Part shown: one piece after another, positions 1 to 8,068 of the stretch
Layout of the letters: the number at the start of each line of letters is the position of its first letter
How positions within the stretch are numbered: position 1 is the first letter of the stretch
The notes under the pieces: generated by a model
Seen by the model: the letters and a program-made list of their open reading frames with translations, nothing else
Databases searched by the model: none
Told to the model about the DNA's origin: nothing
Translations under genes and position numbers: made by a program
NCBI GenBank assembly: GCA_900143635.1
Contig: FREY01000007.1
Coordinates: 1-64,000 of the forward strand
Source of the DNA: Rhodobacteraceae bacterium Alg231-04
GTDB lineage: Bacteria; Pseudomonadota; Alphaproteobacteria; Rhodobacterales; Rhodobacteraceae
DNA length: 64,000 nt
Reading direction: 5' to 3'

Positions 1-420
1 GACAGCCCGGGCCTGCCGGAACTGCTCGATCAGATCCCGAAGGACGAAGAGATCAGCAGCGTGACCGCAGACGGAGCCTATGATACGCGCCGTTGCCACT
101 CGGCCATCATCGAGCGTGGTGCCGCTCCGATTATCCCTATCCGCAAGAATGGTCGGCCGTGGAAAGAGAACTGCCCGGCGGCACAGGTCAGAAACGAAAC
201 CTTGCGCGCCACCCGGCACTACGGCCGAGCCTTCTGGAAACGCTGGACGGGATACCACGCCCGGAGCCGGGTTGAGGCAAAGATGCGTTGTTTGAAAGCT
301 TTCGGCGAGCGCATTTCTGCAAGAGACCCTGACCGCCAAACCGCCGAAATCCATATCCGCATCGCCCTCATCAACCGCTTCAATGCACTCGGCGTCGCCG
401 AGATCGTCCGTGTCGCCTAA
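1..420 (+). CDS. IS5-family transposase, C-terminal part (5' end outside window)
   Basis: The frame is open from the first base of the window, so the N-terminal part of this transposase lies to the left. About 139 residues remain. The piece holds the DGAYD segment typical of the second catalytic Asp region of DDE transposases of the IS5 group, and a Y-x2-R-x3-E-x6-K signature (YHARSRVEAKMRCLK) that carries the catalytic Glu. The C-terminus looks complete, ending in a normal stop. Whether the element is intact cannot be judged from here. Family assignment is from motifs; confidence is high for transposase, moderate for IS5 group. Confidence 0.9.
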   Translation, partial: DSPGLPELLDQIPKDEEISSVTADGAYDTRRCHSAIIERGAAPIIPIRKNGRPWKENCPAAQVRNETLRATRHYGRAFWKRWTGYHARSRVEAKMRCLKAFGERISARDPDRQTAEIHIRIALINRFNALGVAEIVRVA

Positions 421-475
421 GTTCAGAGGGGAAAGGGGTAGTCAGGCATCAAGAGGGAGTTCTGCAACAACGCCC
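1..475 (+). mobile_element. right-hand end of an IS5-type insertion sequence
   Basis: The transposase fragment ends at 420. About 36 bases further, at 456-475, lies GGAGTTCTGCAACAACGCCC, which has the look of an IS5-group terminal inverted repeat. Its partner would be outside the window, so the boundary is a guess. From there to the next gene end (621) I see no gene. Confidence 0.5.
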
Positions 476-620
476 TGCGGGCACCAACAATACCGTGAAA
501 GCTGGAACACTGTCACGTCGGCCGGGGTCTGCTGGGGTGTGGTATAATCAAACCAATCGGACAGGCGGGACCTCGCCCGGTTCAAGCCGTCACGGAACCC
601 AAAAACTCTGCCACCGCCCG

Positions 621-1970
621 CTATGACGATGAAGTGAAATTCGACCAGATTAATTTGACGGATAAACCGCCTGTTTCACTGGTGTTCAAGCTCAGTGTGC
701 AACCGGCATTTTTTGCCATATCGCTTACGATTGCCAGGCCCAGCCCGGCCCCTTCGGGATCAACGACAAGCTGCTCCCCACGCTCTAGCACCAGGCCGCG
801 ACGATCCGGAGAGATCCCCGGGCCGTTGTCTTCGACACACAACATGTCGTGATCCCGTTCATGCCCCGTCGACACATGGATCTGATCGCGTGTCCACTTC
901 ATGGCATTGTCCATCAGGTTGCCCAGCAGTTCGGTCAAATCATGGATGTCGAATGGCGCCAGCACATCCTCTGACAGATCCAACTTCCAATTGATATGCG
1001 CCGCATTGGGTTGTTGTTTCAGCACCTCCACAAGGCGCAGGGCTGATGGCCGGACCGGGCTGAACCGTCGAGTGGTGGAATTATTGCGCACCGAGGCAAG
1101 CTCGCGCTCGACGATGTGGCGCATGTTTTCCAACTCCACCTCGACCTCTGAGGCAATCTGGGCTTGCCCTGTTTCTCGCAGCTGATGGGCGGTGCTTTGC
1201 AGAACTGTCAGAGGGGTTTTCAACCCATGTGCCAGATTTCCGGAATGCGTGCGCGCCTTGGTCAGCGCGGCCTCATTTGCTTCCAACAGGGTGTTCACCT
1301 CGCTGGCCAATGGCTGCACCTCGCGTGGATAGTCCTGCGACAGGCGGGATTTAGGCGAGGTCATAATCCGGGTGACTTCCGAGCGGACCTTTTCCAGCGG
1401 CCTGAGGCCAAGCCGGACCTGCAACCATCCGCCCACCATCAGAAAGGCCCCCATGATCGCAAGCCAGATTGCCGAGCTTTTCAAGAATCCGGCGGTGGAC
1501 ATATCGATATCAGAGCGGTCCATCCCGACGGTCACGATCACGTCCTGCGGGTTTTCTGCGGCGCCAAGCAGCACCCGCCAGCTTGCCGTCGAGACAGCGG
1601 TTTCTTCACTGGTGTTTACAGTTTCATATTGCACCTGTCCGGCAGGGGGCGGGCGATCAAGCACCAGCGGTGCGGCCCAGAGCGAAGGGGAAAGCTGCGC
1701 CGCTGCATCCCCCACCTGGATCTGCCAGAAATAGCCCGATAGTGGCTGTGAAAACCGCGGGTCGGAAATTGGCGCCACTGCAATTTCGCCCTGTTCATCC
1801 AATCCCACCTGGCCGGTGATCATATAGAGATGTGTGCGTAATTCGTGTTCTATACGGTCTTCAAAGTAGTTTTGGAACAAGACGTTAAGGACAAGCGCGG
1901 TCGAGAGGAGCGCAGCAGCAATCGACATCAACGACAATAGAAGAAGGCGGAACCTGAGCGAGGAGGTCAT
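621..1970 (-). CDS. sensor histidine kinase (PhoQ/QseC type)
   Basis: Membrane histidine kinase of 449 residues. Two membrane segments (about 8-31 and 165-187) enclose a periplasmic sensing region of about 130 residues. A HAMP-like stretch follows, then the dimerisation/phosphoacceptor helix with His248 in GNLAHGLKTPLTVL, an N box (GNLMDNAMKW) and G boxes (DNGPGIS and GAGLGLAIVSDM). It is the last gene of the minus-strand operon: its ATG overlaps the stop of the response regulator by four bases, so the two are translationally coupled and almost surely cognate. The periplasmic ligand is unknown. The exported PepSY-like protein encoded two genes upstream is a plausible input, by analogy with other PepSY-associated kinases. 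Confidence 0.93.
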   Translation of the reverse strand: MTSSLRFRLLLLSLMSIAAALLSTALVLNVLFQNYFEDRIEHELRTHLYMITGQVGLDEQGEIAVAPISDPRFSQPLSGYFWQIQVGDAAAQLSPSLWAAPLVLDRPPPAGQVQYETVNTSEETAVSTASWRVLLGAAENPQDVIVTVGMDRSDIDMSTAGFLKSSAIWLAIMGAFLMVGGWLQVRLGLRPLEKVRSEVTRIMTSPKSRLSQDYPREVQPLASEVNTLLEANEAALTKARTHSGNLAHGLKTPLTVLQSTAHQLRETGQAQIASEVEVELENMRHIVERELASVRNNSTTRRFSPVRPSALRLVEVLKQQPNAAHINWKLDLSEDVLAPFDIHDLTELLGNLMDNAMKWTRDQIHVSTGHERDHDMLCVEDNGPGISPDRRGLVLERGEQLVVDPEGAGLGLAIVSDMAKNAGCTLSLNTSETGGLSVKLIWSNFTSSS

Positions 1971-2632
1971 GTTTCGTGCCTGGTAAAGACATAACCGAAC
2001 CCACGGCGGGTTTCGATGATGTCACCCCCCAATTTGCGCCTTAACCTGCCGACCAGAACTTCGAGTGCATTGCTGTCGGGTTCCTGGTCGCGCGAATAGA
2101 TGTTTTCGGCCAACTCAGACTGGCTGATAACCCGATTGGGATTGTGCATCACATAGGCCAGCAAGCGATATTCCAAAGGGGTCAACTTGATAGGGCGCCC
2201 GGCGCGGGTGACTTGGACGCGTTTCAGATCCAACCGCACCTCGCCGGCCTCCAGCAGCGTGGATTTTTGCCCTCCGGCGCGACGCAGCAGCGCGCGAAGG
2301 CGGGCAACCAGCTCTTCCATTTGGAAGGGCTTGCCCAGATAGTCATCAGCCCCGGCATCAATTCCGGCGACACGTTCGTTCCAGCTGCTGCGCGCGGTCA
2401 GCAGGATGACCGGCATATTCACCCTTTCATTGCGCCAGTTTTTCAGCACTGTCAGCCCGTCCAGCTTGGGAAGCCCGATATCCAGAATGGCCGCGACATA
2501 GGTTTCAGTACTGCCAAGGAACCAGCCTTCCTCACCATCCTGCGCCACTTCGCAAATGAATCCCTCACCCTCCAAAACGGCGGCGATCAGGTCGGAAATC
2601 TTCGGTTCATCTTCGACGATCAAGACTCGCAT
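1967..2632 (-). CDS. OmpR/PhoP-family response regulator
   Basis: DNA-binding response regulator of 221 residues from the ATG at 2632. A GTG two codons upstream is in frame, but the ATG overlaps the preceding gene's stop as TGATG, the usual coupling arrangement. The receiver domain shows the acidic pair in VEDEP, the phosphoacceptor Asp in AAILDIGLPKLDG (about residue 51) and the conserved Lys in GKPF. The C-terminal winged helix has LTPLEYRLLAYVMHNP and the RRGFGYVF wing. Partner of the adjacent kinase. Family members bind direct repeats spaced about 11 bp, and such a pair lies upstream of the operon at 4992-5009, suggesting autoregulation (inference). Confidence 0.94.
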   Translation of the reverse strand: MRVLIVEDEPKISDLIAAVLEGEGFICEVAQDGEEGWFLGSTETYVAAILDIGLPKLDGLTVLKNWRNERVNMPVILLTARSSWNERVAGIDAGADDYLGKPFQMEELVARLRALLRRAGGQKSTLLEAGEVRLDLKRVQVTRAGRPIKLTPLEYRLLAYVMHNPNRVISQSELAENIYSRDQEPDSNALEVLVGRLRRKLGGDIIETRRGFGYVFTRHET

Positions 2633-3189
2633 CAGCACCTCCGTGCCGAGAGGACGGTGCCGGACCCAGCGGCGACAGTAACCGAGACAACAGCGCCTTT
2701 GTCAGTCACGATCTGGATGTGGTAGCGCGGTTCTGCTGTTCCTGCAGAGAACCCGACGCGAACGGGCTGTCCCGGATAACGTTGGCGGGCAATCTTGACG
2801 ATCTCATTCAACGGGCGCGCTTTGCCTTGCCTGATTGCGGTCTGGGCTTGGCGATACTCCTGTCTCGTGATGGTCATTTGCCCTCCGCTGCCGGTCACCC
2901 TGCATTCATCTCGGGCGCCGGAAGGGCCTGAAACGGATGATGATCCGGTGCCTTTTCTGTCCGGACCTGACGGCGCAGAGGTCGGCGATGGTCGCGAGGC
3001 TCCGCTGGATCGCGACGCTGGGCTGGGCGATGAGGCTCTGCTCGCGGGTGAGGCTTTGCTGGCTGGTGAAGGCGTTGACGCGCGCGCTTGGCTCAGCCCG
3101 ATCACGGCGGGCGACACATAGGCGGCAGATACCCCAAGCCCGAGGCGGGCCAGAGCTTGGCGCCGGGATATCTTATTCGCTTGTGTCAA
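2632..3189 (-). CDS. Tat-exported protein with Ser-x-x tract and PepSY-like C-terminus
   Basis: A 185-residue exported protein. The N-terminus carries a twin-arginine motif (SRRQALARLG, Arg9-Arg10), a hydrophobic stretch and a likely cleavage site ARA|STP near residue 37. From the first mature residue, Ser38, serine recurs at every third position up to Ser74 (13 in phase), with Ala, Pro, Arg, Lys and Thr between. A Gly/Ser-rich linker follows, then a region (about 105-183) resembling a PepSY domain: an EIV-x-IA helix, YPGQPVRVGF, and a strand pair ending GTVLSARRC. Cys96 and the terminal Cys185 could form a disulfide. It starts with an ATGA overlap on the HprK-PqqD gene and ends in a TGATG overlap with the response regulator. 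PepSY proteins next to two-component systems are common; the Ser-x-x tract is not something I recognise from a named family. Confidence 0.85.
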   Translation of the reverse strand: MTQANKISRRQALARLGLGVSAAYVSPAVIGLSQARASTPSPASKASPASRASSPSPASRSSGASRPSPTSAPSGPDRKGTGSSSVSGPSGARDECRVTGSGGQMTITRQEYRQAQTAIRQGKARPLNEIVKIARQRYPGQPVRVGFSAGTAEPRYHIQIVTDKGAVVSVTVAAGSGTVLSARRC

Positions 3190-4439
3190 TCGGTCTCGCC
3201 ACCCGGTGTTTCTTGTGTCTTGTCCGTCTCAATCAACCGCGCCGCAGCCAATTGGTGCAAGCATTGTGTTGCATCTGTCTGTATTTGTCGCAGATCCGTA
3301 TGGGGAAAAGCGGCGGAGAGAACCTCGACCACCTCGTTCAGGCGTGCCGGCTGTGCAAGGATGCGCCAGATCGCCATTGATCCTGTGTTCAGCTGATGAA
3401 TGGCATTTCCCTGCCCATCCACCAAAAACTGCGTCCCGTCGACCGCGGTTTCTACCAAATCTCGAGCGTGCCGATAGATCGCTTCGGGGTCGAAATTTTC
3501 GGCGGGTTGCGGTGTGCGGTGATAGGTTTGGGCCGGTTCGTCTGACGGGCGTTGCGCCATCTGGGCCTGGGGCAGGTCCTGCAAAAGTGGGTGATCTGCA
3601 AGACAGGCTGCGGCCTCTTCGGCGCAGGAATACACCAAGCGAAACAGCGGCAAGGCCTGGGTCACGGCCTCAACAGATTTCAGAATGCGGCCGGCATGTT
3701 GATCACGCGAGAAATTCTGCGTGATCAGGGCTTTGACGACTTCGGCGGGTGCGGCGGGGTCCAGTCGGGATATCGTCGGTTGCTCTTGCCGGTCCAGCAC
3801 GACGACTGCGCCAAGGGGCAGGCGGGTTTGGCCAGAGGCAAGCGGCAACCCAGTGAGATATTTATACTGGTCGTTTTCCGGCCCCGGGTTGCGCGCCACC
3901 CAAGATTTGAAATCATCGGAAAACGTATCTGGCACGGGCTGCCGCAGGCGCGGTGCAATCCCGTTGGCAACACCAATCAACCTGCCATCCTCAGCAGCGA
4001 TTTCCACGGGTAGGAAATCGTCGGTAAACAGCGGCAGTCCCAATTTCGCCAAGGCAATAGACAGCGTGGATTTCCCCGCCCGCCGGGCATTGGGAAACAC
4101 GACCAACCGATCGCCAAACGCCACCGCCGCTGCGTGCAGACACAACATGTCCGGCGCGGCCTGCACCTGTTGCCAGGCCATTTCGGAAATCAGGTCACAA
4201 ATGGCATCGACATTATTCCAGACCCGCTCTCGCTGCTGGTCTGACTGAAGTGCAACGCGCCATTTGCCTACCCCCGCCGGGGACAGGCTGGCAAAAGCCG
4301 CAGGGCAATCCCCGGTCTCACTGGGAGCGGTTGGCCAAGACGGAATGATCTCGCCTATCAACTGCTCCAGCTCTTCGGCATCGCAAAAGGCAATAGGGGA
4401 TTGCAGGCCAGAATAGGTGACATGAGTGATACGCGTCAC
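3186..4439 (-). CDS. HPr-kinase-like protein fused to a PqqD-like domain
   Basis: A 417-residue cytoplasmic fusion. The middle resembles the HPr serine kinase fold: LHAAAV (101-106), a P-loop region NARRAGKST (117-125) and FTDD (138-141), matching the His, Walker A and metal-binding Asp positions of that family. The first P-loop residue is Asn rather than Ala/Gly. The C-terminus (about 330-403) is PqqD-like, with FLVDGQGNAIHQLN, an MAIWRIL helix and a closing HQLAAARLI helix. PqqD domains bind precursor peptides for RiPP enzymes. HprK homologues phosphorylate serine in HPr and in some lasso peptides, and (from memory) HprK-related kinase A and PqqD families co-occur in an uncharacterised 'HPr-rel-A' system. 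Lying between two genes for Ser-x-x proteins, it is inferred to modify their serines. That reaction is unproven. Confidence 0.82.
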   Translation of the reverse strand: MTRITHVTYSGLQSPIAFCDAEELEQLIGEIIPSWPTAPSETGDCPAAFASLSPAGVGKWRVALQSDQQRERVWNNVDAICDLISEMAWQQVQAAPDMLCLHAAAVAFGDRLVVFPNARRAGKSTLSIALAKLGLPLFTDDFLPVEIAAEDGRLIGVANGIAPRLRQPVPDTFSDDFKSWVARNPGPENDQYKYLTGLPLASGQTRLPLGAVVVLDRQEQPTISRLDPAAPAEVVKALITQNFSRDQHAGRILKSVEAVTQALPLFRLVYSCAEEAAACLADHPLLQDLPQAQMAQRPSDEPAQTYHRTPQPAENFDPEAIYRHARDLVETAVDGTQFLVDGQGNAIHQLNTGSMAIWRILAQPARLNEVVEVLSAAFPHTDLRQIQTDATQCLHQLAAARLIETDKTQETPGGETD

Positions 4440-4523
4440 GTGTTTGTCCTTTCCCGTGCCAAAGCCAAGAGCCGCTTTTGCCCCTTCTGCGCCGGGGGGA
4501 CCATTGCCGGGCGTGATGGCGGC

Positions 4524-4904
4524 TTACTTGGATACGGTACAGGTGTTTGCCCCGGCATCAAAGCTGCCTCCTGCAGAGGTGCAGCTACTGCCATCAACGA
4601 TGCCAGAGTAATCCGGACCACTGGGGCCGCTTGCCGAAGAAGGGCTACTTGCACTGCTGGGCCCACTTGCGGCACTTGCCGCGCTGGCAGCACTTGCCGC
4701 GCTGGCAGCACTAGCGGCGCTGGCAGCACTTGCCGCGCTTGCGGCACTTGCAGCACTTGCAGCACTTGCAGCGCTTGCGGTGCTCGCATGAGCGGTCGAC
4801 AACACAGTCATCGAGGGAATGGTATAAGCAGCCACTGCAGCGCCACCAATCCGCAGCATTGCAGTCCGACGTGACAGCGGAATTCGCGAAGTGTTCTGGG
4901 TCAT
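4524..4904 (-). CDS. Tat-exported Ser-Ala-Ala repeat protein
   Basis: A 126-residue protein and first gene of the operon, preceded by a strong ribosome site (AAAGGAG, six bases before ATG). The N-terminus has SRRTAMLRIGG (Arg12-Arg13), a hydrophobic segment and a likely cut at AHA|STA (about 40|41). The mature chain begins directly with serines at every third residue from Ser41 to Ser95 (19 in phase): first twelve Ala-Ala-Ser units (45-80), then a Gly/Pro/Ser-rich continuation in the same phase. The tail holds two cysteines (Cys108, Cys122) and ends CTVSK. No enzymatic domain is visible. Its layout (Tat signal, Ser-x-x tract, Cys-containing end) matches the second exported protein of the operon, so both look like substrates or structural products of the HprK-PqqD enzyme (inference). 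Confidence 0.82.
   Translation of the reverse strand: MTQNTSRIPLSRRTAMLRIGGAAVAAYTIPSMTVLSTAHASTASAASAASAASAASAASAASAASAASAASAASAASAASGPSSASSPSSASGPSGPDYSGIVDGSSCTSAGGSFDAGANTCTVSK
4665..4784 (-). repeat. tandem 9/18-bp coding repeat (Ala-Ala-Ser units)
   Basis: The Ala-Ala-Ser tract is encoded by nine-base units that partly form an 18-bp tandem repeat: GCGCTGGCAGCACTTGCC occurs at 4681-4698 and 4717-4734, with a two-base variant between them. All in-phase serines here use AGC or AGT. Such a tract can change length by replication slippage in multiples of nine bases without a frameshift, so the number of serines may vary between strains. Confidence 0.85.
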
Positions 4905-4916
4905 CTATTTCTCCTT
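4898..4916 (-). promoter_or_regulatory. ribosome binding site of the Ser-Ala-Ala repeat gene
   Basis: Read on the minus strand the gene is preceded by AAAAGGAGAAATAG and then ATG. The AGGAG core with a spacer of about seven bases is one of the strongest ribosome sites in this part of the window and supports the chosen start, suggesting high expression of the repeat protein relative to the genes that follow by overlap. Confidence 0.7.
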
Positions 4917-4991
4917 TTGGACTGATAGGGCTGAAAAACGGGCCCTTGCCTCATTCATAGCCGCGACGTCCGAAAAAGAGCCTGAACCAGT

Positions 4992-5009
4992 TTGTCAGCC
5001 TATTGTCAG
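4992..5009. promoter_or_regulatory. direct repeat TTGTCAG-N4-TTGTCAG, candidate response-regulator box
   Basis: Two perfect heptamers TTGTCAG start 11 bp apart (4992 and 5003), 88 bp upstream of the first gene of the Ser-x-x operon. OmpR/PhoP-type regulators typically bind two direct half-sites with one helical turn spacing, and this operon encodes such a regulator. Autoregulation is therefore likely but inferred. Around it, from 4905 to 5295, I see no gene: the stretch holds the operon promoter region and the 3' flank of rmlA. Confidence 0.5.
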
Positions 5010-5295
5010 GTTAGAGAAGGTCCTGCTGGCGTCGGGCATGTTCCAGTTGCGCGGAGCGTAGCGAACGGGCAGGCGACGGTGAGTTTTTATGTAGTCAATT
5101 CAGAATTTTGCGCTGGCCTGCGACGCGTCCCATTTGTGGCCGGACCCGAGCCTATCGCGCCTTTGCAGGATCATTTTTCGGTCAGCAGGAAAAACCTGTA
5201 CCGCGACGCTGGGCTGCCCGGCCGCAGTATTCCGGGGCAGGCTCTGGCCCGTCAGAACGTCTGACTGCCGTGGCTGCATGACGTTTTGGGCCGGG

Positions 5296-6168
5296 TTAAG
5301 CGATGAGCGAATTCAGGTATTTGCCGTATTCCGTCTTTTTAAATAGCTCCGCGTGTTCTGCCATTTTGGCGTCATCGATCCAGCCTTTCAGGTAGGCGAT
5401 TTCTTCCGGGCAGCCGGATTGCATGCCCTGACGCAGGGACAGGGTTCGCACAAAATTTCCTGCATCCAGCAATGAGCCATGCGTGCCGGTGTCCAGCCAG
5501 GCAAAGCCTCGCCCCATGCGTTCAACCGATAGCGTGCCCTCGTCGAGATAGCTTTCGAGGAGGGTTACAATTTCCAACTCCCCCCGTTTTGACGGTTTGA
5601 CCTCCCGAGCGCGGGCCGGTGCCTCTGCATCGAGGAAATACAATCCCGTGACGGCATAGTTTGACGGGGGCACGTCGGGCTTTTCGATTATCTGCTCGAC
5701 GGTGCCTTCGCTGTTGAATTTCACCACGCCGTAACGTTCGGGATCGGCAACATGGTAGCCAAAGACAGTCCCGCCGGTCTTCTTGGCATCCGCAGCCCAG
5801 AGCATTTCGGGCAAGCCGTGGCCAAAGAAGATGTTGTCGCCCAAGACCATCGCGGACGGCGCGCCATCGAGAAACCCTTCGGCGAGAAGATAGGCCTGGG
5901 CCAGCCCATCTGGGGAGGGCTGGGCGATATATGTGAGCGAAAGACCCCAATTGGCCCCATCGCCAAGGAGCCGCCTGAACTGCGCCTGATCCTCGGGCGT
6001 GGTGATGATCGCAATCTCGCGGATGCCGGTGAGCATGAGAACCGACAGCGGGTAGTAGATCATTGGCTTGTCATAGATCGGCATCAATTGCTTGGAGACA
6101 GCCATCGTCAGAGGGTGAAGCCGCGTGCCAGATCCGCCGGCAAGGATGATGCCTTTGCGCTGTGTCAT
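5296..6168 (-). CDS. rmlA: glucose-1-phosphate thymidylyltransferase
   Basis: Transfers dTMP from dTTP to glucose-1-phosphate, giving dTDP-glucose, the first step of dTDP-L-rhamnose synthesis. The N-terminal nucleotidyl-transferase signature GGSGTRLHPLT is followed by SKQLMPIYDKPMIYYPLS, and the fold continues with LGDNIFFGHG and FAWLDTGTH, all standard for RmlA. The length of 290 residues is normal for the family. It is the last gene of the rmlCBDA operon, its ATG overlapping the rmlD stop by four bases. dTDP-rhamnose normally feeds lipopolysaccharide, exopolysaccharide or protein glycosylation; no glycosyltransferase is present nearby. Confidence 0.97.
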   Translation of the reverse strand: MTQRKGIILAGGSGTRLHPLTMAVSKQLMPIYDKPMIYYPLSVLMLTGIREIAIITTPEDQAQFRRLLGDGANWGLSLTYIAQPSPDGLAQAYLLAEGFLDGAPSAMVLGDNIFFGHGLPEMLWAADAKKTGGTVFGYHVADPERYGVVKFNSEGTVEQIIEKPDVPPSNYAVTGLYFLDAEAPARAREVKPSKRGELEIVTLLESYLDEGTLSVERMGRGFAWLDTGTHGSLLDAGNFVRTLSLRQGMQSGCPEEIAYLKGWIDDAKMAEHAELFKKTEYGKYLNSLIA

Positions 6169-7016
6169 GGGTGCTCTCTCAACTGTTTTTCAATGGAAAT
6201 GACGGCGCGGCGCCAGTCGGGTCGCCGGAGGCCAAATGCCTTTGATGTCGCGTCACAGCCCAAACGGCTGTTTGCGGGGCGTTTGGCGGCGGTTGGATAG
6301 GCGCTTGATGGAATGTCCGTGACCTTACAGGTCAGATCTGCGGCCTTGATTATCACGCGGGCAAATTCGGCCCAGCTGACATCGGGTGTGCCGGCAAAGT
6401 GATAGGTCCCGGTTTTTTCACGGTCATTCATGAGCTGCGAGGTGATCTCAAGACAGGCGGCTGCAACATCGCGCGCCGGTGTTGGCCCCCCGATCTGATC
6501 GGCAACAATCGACACTGTTTCGCGCTGGGCAGAAAGGCGCAGCATCGTCTTGAGGAAATTGTTGCCATGGGCCGAGAACACCCAGGAGGTGCGCAGAATT
6601 GCCCATCTCCCCCCGGCCTTTTTCACATTGTTCTCACCTGCCAGTTTTGTGCGCCCATAGGCCCCAAGCGGGGCCGCTGGATCATGCGGCAGGCAAGGCC
6701 TACTGCCGGTGCCATCAAAAATATAGTCCGTCGAAATATGAACAAAGGGGATGTCCAGCGCGGCGCAGGCTGCGGCCATTGCGCCCGGTGCTGCGCTATT
6801 GATGCGCGCCGCTGCTGCCTCTTCCTGCTCTGCCTTGTCGACATCGGTATAGGCCGCCGCATTGATAACCGCCCTTGGCTTGATCTGGCGGATCATCCGG
6901 GCGCAGGCCGCAGGATCTGCAAGGTCCGCCGCTGCGCGATCCAGAAACCGTGCCGTCGGAGCCAGGATTTGCAACTCTGTTGCGACCTGACCCGTTTTAC
7001 CAAAAACGAGGATCAT
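6165..7016 (-). CDS. rmlD: dTDP-4-dehydrorhamnose reductase
   Basis: NADPH-dependent short-chain reductase that converts dTDP-4-keto-L-rhamnose to dTDP-L-rhamnose. The N-terminal nucleotide site is FGKTGQVA; the pathway-typical [11 protein letters not shown] and the STDYIFDG[10 protein letters not shown] stretch with catalytic Tyr-x3-Lys follow. It is 283 residues, as expected. The start codon overlaps rmlB by four bases and the stop overlaps rmlA by four, so the three are coupled in one transcript. Confidence 0.96.
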   Translation of the reverse strand: MILVFGKTGQVATELQILAPTARFLDRAAADLADPAACARMIRQIKPRAVINAAAYTDVDKAEQEEAAAARINSAAPGAMAAACAALDIPFVHISTDYIFDGTGSRPCLPHDPAAPLGAYGRTKLAGENNVKKAGGRWAILRTSWVFSAHGNNFLKTMLRLSAQRETVSIVADQIGGPTPARDVAAACLEITSQLMNDREKTGTYHFAGTPDVSWAEFARVIIKAADLTCKVTDIPSSAYPTAAKRPANSRLGCDATSKAFGLRRPDWRRAVISIEKQLREHP

Positions 7017-8062
7017 GCATCGATCCCAAGCCGCGTGCCCACACCCTTGCGGTCCTGCAGCTTACGCCACCATGGCGCATTGCTCAGATACCATTCGACA
7101 GTTTTCTCCAGCCCTTCTTCGAGGGTCACAGATGGCTGCCAGCCCAGTTCCTGGCGAATTCTGTCCGGAGCGATTGCATAGCGCGCATCGTGGCCAGGGC
7201 GGTCTGTAACAAAGGTGATCTGACCTGCATAACTGCCGGAGGCTTTGGGGTGTCGACTGTCAAGAATGGCGCAGAGTGTTTGCACCAATTCAAGATTTGT
7301 GCGCTCACTCTCGCCGCCAATATTGTAGCTGCGCCCAACATCGCCTTTTTCAACGACCAGCAAAAGCGCATCGGCATGATCTTCGACATAGAGCCAGTCG
7401 CGGATGTTTGATCCATCACCGTAAATCGGCAAAGGCTTACCGGCGAGGGCGTTGAGAATAACCACTGGAACCAGTTTTTCAGGAAACTGGAAGGGGCCGT
7501 AATTATTGGAGCAATTGGTCAGAATGACCGGTAGGCCATAGGTTTCATGCCATGCGCGCACCAGATGATCAGAGGCCGCTTTGGAGGCAGAGTAGGGCGA
7601 ATGCGGGTCATAGGCGGTGTCTTCGGTGAACTGCACTGCCGGGTCAATGGGCAGTGACCCGAAGACCTCATCAGTGGAGATATGGTGAAAGCGAAAGCTC
7701 TGCGGTTTGCCTGCGCCCATCCAGAACTTGCGTGCGGCTTCCAGCATGTTGAAGGTGCCGGTAATGTTTGTGTCTATGAAATCAGCCGGCCCGTCGATCG
7801 AACGATCCACGTGGCTTTCGGCCGCCAGATGCAGGACTGCGTCGGGGCGATGTTTTGTGAAGCAGGCGTCCAGCGCGGCGCGATCGCGAATGTCCACATG
7901 GGCGAATTGATAGCGCGGGCTGTTGGCAACGCAGGCTACGTTATCGAGACATGCCGCATAGGTTAGGGCGTCCAGATTGACGACCTCATGCCCGCGAGAC
8001 ACTGCCAGCCGTACAACAGCCGAGCCAATGAACCCCGCACCGCCGGTCACCAGGATCTTCAT
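7013..8062 (-). CDS. rmlB: dTDP-glucose 4,6-dehydratase
   Basis: Converts dTDP-glucose to dTDP-4-keto-6-deoxyglucose with bound NAD. The protein of 349 residues opens with the Rossmann motif [11 protein letters not shown], carries [12 protein letters not shown], the catalytic [11 protein letters not shown] segment and [12 protein letters not shown] with the active-site Tyr and Lys. It lies six bases after rmlC in the same direction. All key residues of the extended SDR family are present. Confidence 0.97.
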   Translation of the reverse strand: MKILVTGGAGFIGSAVVRLAVSRGHEVVNLDALTYAACLDNVACVANSPRYQFAHVDIRDRAALDACFTKHRPDAVLHLAAESHVDRSIDGPADFIDTNITGTFNMLEAARKFWMGAGKPQSFRFHHISTDEVFGSLPIDPAVQFTEDTAYDPHSPYSASKAASDHLVRAWHETYGLPVILTNCSNNYGPFQFPEKLVPVVILNALAGKPLPIYGDGSNIRDWLYVEDHADALLLVVEKGDVGRSYNIGGESERTNLELVQTLCAILDSRHPKASGSYAGQITFVTDRPGHDARYAIAPDRIRQELGWQPSVTLEEGLEKTVEWYLSNAPWWRKLQDRKGVGTRLGIDA

Positions 8063-8068
8063 GTCGCG

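Noticed and set aside
4665-4784. Short tandem repeats as a possible CRISPR array
   Set aside because: Units are 9/18 bp without spacers and lie in a coding frame.
4436-4789. Alternative frame through the Ala-Ala-Ser repeat (Gln/Val/Leu/Pro-rich)
   Set aside because: Lacks a ribosome site and a signal; the chosen frame has both and a Tat signal that matches a second operon protein.
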